In this document: positions 61,099 through 64,000 of the stretch, piece by piece
Position numbering within the stretch: the first letter of the stretch is position 1
Layout: every line of letters begins with the position of its first letter
NCBI GenBank assembly: GCA_019116805.1
Contig: DXAV01000082.1
Location: 1 to 64,000 of the forward strand
Reading direction: 5' to 3'
Source: Candidatus Bacteroides merdavium
GTDB taxonomy: Bacteria > Bacteroidota > Bacteroidia > Bacteroidales > Bacteroidaceae
DNA length: 64,000 nt
The notes under the pieces: model-generated
Databases searched by the model: none
What the model saw: the letters and a program-made list of their open reading frames with translations, nothing else
What the model was told of the DNA's origin: nothing
Position numbers and translations under genes: made by a program

Positions 61099-64000
61099 AT
61101 GACGATAAGGTTAAATAAAGTAACAAGAGATTTAAATGTAGGAATTACAACGGCTGTCGAATTCCTGCAAAAAAAAGGCTTTGTCGTAGAGGCAAATCCA
61201 AATACCAAAATTACCGACGAACAATTTGAACTTTTGAAGAAGGAATTCAGCACAGACAAAGATCTCAAAATGAAGTCGGAACGTTTCTTGCAGGAACGGC
61301 AGACTAAAGAGCGTAATAAGGGTTCTGTTGCTATCGAAGGTTATGAAACTAAAGAAACCAAAGAGAAAGTAGAGGAAATAAAAACTGTAATTCCCGAAGA
61401 TGTACGTCCAAAATTCAAGCCTGTGGGCAAAATAGATTTGGAGAATCTCGGTAAAAAAACGATGGTTGAGAAAGAGCCAGAAGTAGAATTACAGACAGAA
61501 CCTGTTCAAGAGGAAGCCGAACTGAAAGACGTTCAACAGGAGCCCGTTGTAGAACCAGCTGTCGTTGTGGAGGAAGAGGTTGTCCCTGCTCAAGAAACTG
61601 CATCGGAAGATGTTATGGTGAAACCTGTGGAAGAAACGAGTGTTGCAGAAGAAATTGAAGTGGAAGATACTCATGAAGATACAACGAATATCGGAGCAGA
61701 AGACCTGAAGGGTAGTGAAAGCTCTGATGAGATTTTTACAATCCGTAAACCTGAGTTTGTATCGAAAATCAATGTGATTGGTCAGATAGACCTTGCTGCA
61801 CTGAACCAATCGACTCGTCCCAAGAAAAAGTCCAAAGAAGAGAAACGTAAGGAACGTGAAGAGAAGGAAAAGCTGCGTCAGGACCAGCGTAAGCAGATGA
61901 AAGAAGCTATCATGAAGGAAATTCGTCGGGAAGATAGCAAGATGAGGGATGAAAATGACGGTGATGGCAGCGGTAAGAAAAAACGTGTCCGTATCAATAA
62001 GGAAAAGGTGGACATTAATAATGCTTCCACTTATCAGAAAGGTAGTGAACATCAGAAAGGTGGAAATGCGTTTGCACAGCAAAGTAGTAAGAAAAATAAG
62101 GACCGTTTCAAGAAGCCTGTAGTCAAACAGGAAGTAAGCGAGGAAGATGTAGCCAAACAGGTGAAAGAAACACTGGCGCGTCTGACCTCGAAGGGCAAGA
62201 ACAAAGGAGCCAAGTATCGTAAGGAGAAACGCGAACAGGCTGCTGACCGTATGCATGAGCTTGAAAGTCAGGAAATGGCCGAAAGCAAGATCTTGAAACT
62301 GACAGAGTTTGTGACCGCCAACGAATTGGCCAACATGATGGATGTACCTGTTACGCAGGTTATCGGTACTTGTATGAGTATCGGTATCATGGTGTCTATT
62401 AACCAGCGTTTGGATGCGGAAACTATCAATCTGGTAGCCGAAGAGTTCGGTTTCAAGACAGAATATGTCAGCGCGGAAGTCGCACAGGCCATTGTAGAGG
62501 AGGCAGATGCTGAAGAAGACCTGCAGCCCCGTGCACCGATTGTTACCGTCATGGGTCACGTTGACCATGGTAAGACTTCGTTGCTTGACTACATCCGTAA
62601 GGCCAATGTAATTGCTGGCGAGGCGGGAGGTATTACGCAGCATATCGGTGCCTACCACGTGACGCTGGAGGATGGTCGTAAGATTACCTTCCTTGATACG
62701 CCGGGTCACGAGGCATTTACCGCTATGCGTGCCCGTGGTGCTAAGGTGACTGACGTGGTCATCATCATTGTGGCAGCCGATGACAACGTGATGCCTCAGA
62801 CGAAAGAGGCTATCAATCATGCCATGGCGGCTGGTGTACCTATCGTATTTGCTATCAATAAAATAGATAAACCTACAGCTAATCCCGATAAGATTAAGGA
62901 GGAACTGGCCAGCATGAACTTCCTCGTTGAAGAGTGGGGAGGTAAGTACCAGTCTCAAGATATATCGGCCAAGAAAGGTATCGGTGTATCCGAGTTGTTG
63001 GAAAAAGTGTTGCTTGAGGCAGAAATGCTTGATCTGAAGGCCAATCCTGATCGTAAGGCGACGGGTTCTATCATTGAATCGTCGTTGGATAAAGGACGTG
63101 GTTACGTGGCTACGGTACTTGTTTCCAATGGAACTTTGAAGGTCGGTGATATCGTGTTGGCCGGTACCAATTATGGTAAGGTGAAGGCGATGTTCAATGA
63201 ACGTAACCAGCGTATGACACAAGCTGGTCCTGCAGAGCCTGCATTGATTTTGGGCTTGAACGGTGCACCTGCCGCAGGTGATACCTTCCATGTAATTGAA
63301 ACAGAACAGGAAGCACGTGAGATTGCGAACAAACGTGAACAACTCCAGCGCGAACAAGGTCTGCGTACGCAGAAGATGTTGACACTCGACGAAGTGGGCC
63401 GTCGCTTGGCTCTGGGTGACTTCCATGAGCTGAATGTCATCGTTAAGGGTGATGTGGACGGTTCAGTTGAGGCGTTGAGCGATTCGCTGATCAAACTTTC
63501 TACCGAACAGATACAGGTCAACGTTATTCACAAGGGTGTAGGACAGATTTCCGAGTCAGATGTTTCGCTGGCTGCCGCTTCCGATGCCATTATCGTAGGA
63601 TTCCAGGTACGTCCTTCGGGTGCTGCCGCCAAGTTGGCTGAACAGGAAGGTGTGGATATTCGCAAGTATTCTGTTATTTACGATGCCATTGAGGAAGTGA
63701 AGTCCGCTATGGAAGGTATGCTTGCCCCGACATTGAAAGAGCAGGTTACGGCTACTATCGAGGTGCGTGAGGTGTTCAATATCAGTAAGGTAGGTATGGT
63801 TGCCGGTGCTATGGTGAAGACGGGTAAGGTGAAGCGTTCCGACCGTGCACGCCTCATCCGCGACGGTATCGTTATCTTTACCGGTAATATCAATGCCTTG
63901 AAGCGTTTCAAGGACGATGTGAAGGAGGTAGGTACTAACTTCGAATGTGGTATTAGCCTGACCAATTGTAATGATATTAAGGTAGGTGACGTTATCGAGT
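61099..64000 (+). CDS. infB: Translation initiation factor IF-2 (3' end outside window)
   Basis: The frame opens at ATG 61099 ([23 protein letters not shown]) and is still open at the right edge, giving 967 visible residues. The N-terminal IF2_N domain with its long acidic and Lys/Glu-rich linker (about 80-400) precedes the GTPase: G1 GHVDHGKT (about 485-492), G3 DTPGHE, G4 NKID. Domain II and the C-terminal fMet-tRNA-binding domain begin before the edge (VGDV at the end). IF-2 places initiator tRNA on the 30S subunit. The gene is third in the rimP-nusA-infB operon, after a 122-bp repeat-rich spacer. Confidence 0.96.
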   Translation, partial: MTIRLNKVTRDLNVGITTAVEFLQKKGFVVEANPNTKITDEQFELLKKEFSTDKDLKMKSERFLQERQTKERNKGSVAIEGYETKETKEKVEEIKTVIPEDVRPKFKPVGKIDLENLGKKTMVEKEPEVELQTEPVQEEAELKDVQQEPVVEPAVVVEEEVVPAQETASEDVMVKPVEETSVAEEIEVEDTHEDTTNIGAEDLKGSESSDEIFTIRKPEFVSKINVIGQIDLAALNQSTRPKKKSKEEKRKEREEKEKLRQDQRKQMKEAIMKEIRREDSKMRDENDGDGSGKKKRVRINKEKVDINNASTYQKGSEHQKGGNAFAQQSSKKNKDRFKKPVVKQEVSEEDVAKQVKETLARLTSKGKNKGAKYRKEKREQAADRMHELESQEMAESKILKLTEFVTANELANMMDVPVTQVIGTCMSIGIMVSINQRLDAETINLVAEEFGFKTEYVSAEVAQAIVEEADAEEDLQPRAPIVTVMGHVDHGKTSLLDYIRKANVIAGEAGGITQHIGAYHVTLEDGRKITFLDTPGHEAFTAMRARGAKVTDVVIIIVAADDNVMPQTKEAINHAMAAGVPIVFAINKIDKPTANPDKIKEELASMNFLVEEWGGKYQSQDISAKKGIGVSELLEKVLLEAEMLDLKANPDRKATGSIIESSLDKGRGYVATVLVSNGTLKVGDIVLAGTNYGKVKAMFNERNQRMTQAGPAEPALILGLNGAPAAGDTFHVIETEQEAREIANKREQLQREQGLRTQKMLTLDEVGRRLALGDFHELNVIVKGDVDGSVEALSDSLIKLSTEQIQVNVIHKGVGQISESDVSLAAASDAIIVGFQVRPSGAAAKLAEQEGVDIRKYSVIYDAIEEVKSAMEGMLAPTLKEQVTATIEVREVFNISKVGMVAGAMVKTGKVKRSDRARLIRDGIVIFTGNINALKRFKDDVKEVGTNFECGISLTNCNDIKVGDVIE

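Noticed and set aside
61489-63426. A 645-codon open frame on the minus strand opposite infB
   Set aside because: The plus strand encodes IF-2 with all GTPase motifs. The antisense translation has no recognisable family and mirrors the codon bias of infB.
1-64000. tRNA, rRNA and insertion sequence genes
   Set aside because: I looked for tRNA-like cloverleaf segments, rRNA signatures and transposase motifs in the gaps and found none I could support by eye.

Overview
The window looks like a chromosome segment of a gut Bacteroides species (order Bacteroidales). It carries two SusC/SusD-type polysaccharide utilization loci, an ECF sigma/FecR pair, a one-protein hybrid two-component regulator, Bacteroides-type promoters (-7 TAnnTTTG, in two cases with a -33 TTTG 19 bp upstream) and almost no Shine-Dalgarno sequences. 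The species cannot be fixed from the sequence alone.

Layout. (1) 1-16.6 kb is mostly housekeeping on the minus strand: a deacetylase, a large DUF2723 membrane protein, ZnuC/ZnuA-like zinc uptake parts, and a tight run THUMP RNA methyltransferase > S9 peptidase > purD > DUF6427-like > YqaA-like > mnmD. These are followed by a serine acetyltransferase and a Nim-like flavoprotein. An SGNH hydrolase lies on the plus strand. (2) 16.7-25.4 kb is PUL A: ECF sigma, FecR anti-sigma, SusC with an STN signalling domain, SusD and one lipoprotein sulfatase. (3) 25.4-29.4 kb is an interlude with an acyltransferase and a VirE-type ATPase, bounded by related composite repeats in opposite orientation. (4) 29.4-58.5 kb is PUL B: GH78, HTCS regulator, GH105, Gfo/Idh/MocA oxidoreductase, 82-aa membrane protein, double DUF1080 protein, ApbE-like flavin transferase, second Gfo/Idh/MocA, a lyase-deacetylase fusion, GH2, SusC, SusD, surface lipoprotein, PL8-like lyase, GH88 and a second PL8 lyase. 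(5) 59.1-64.0 kb is the conserved rimP-nusA-infB operon; infB runs off the right edge.

How PUL B could work (inference). SusC/SusD and the small lipoprotein capture a uronic-acid polymer. The PL8 lyases and the PL38-like lyase cut it and leave 4,5-unsaturated ends, and the fused deacetylase removes acetyl groups. GH88 and GH105 then remove unsaturated uronic acids, and GH78 and GH2 trim rhamnose and beta-linked sugars. The oxidoreductase/DUF1080 set would add an oxidative 3-keto-glycoside route. PUL B has no sulfatase, and the GH78 + GH88/GH105 + deacetylase set fits an acetylated, rhamnose- and glucuronate-containing polymer (for example a bacterial exopolysaccharide) better than a sulfated glycosaminoglycan. 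The substrate is not proven.

Two things stand out. The first is the redox module at 36.0-42.4 kb. The second is a set of five intergenic arrays with exact 22-bp (in one case 11-bp) spacing, four of them just downstream of PUL transcription units. I know no named family for these arrays.
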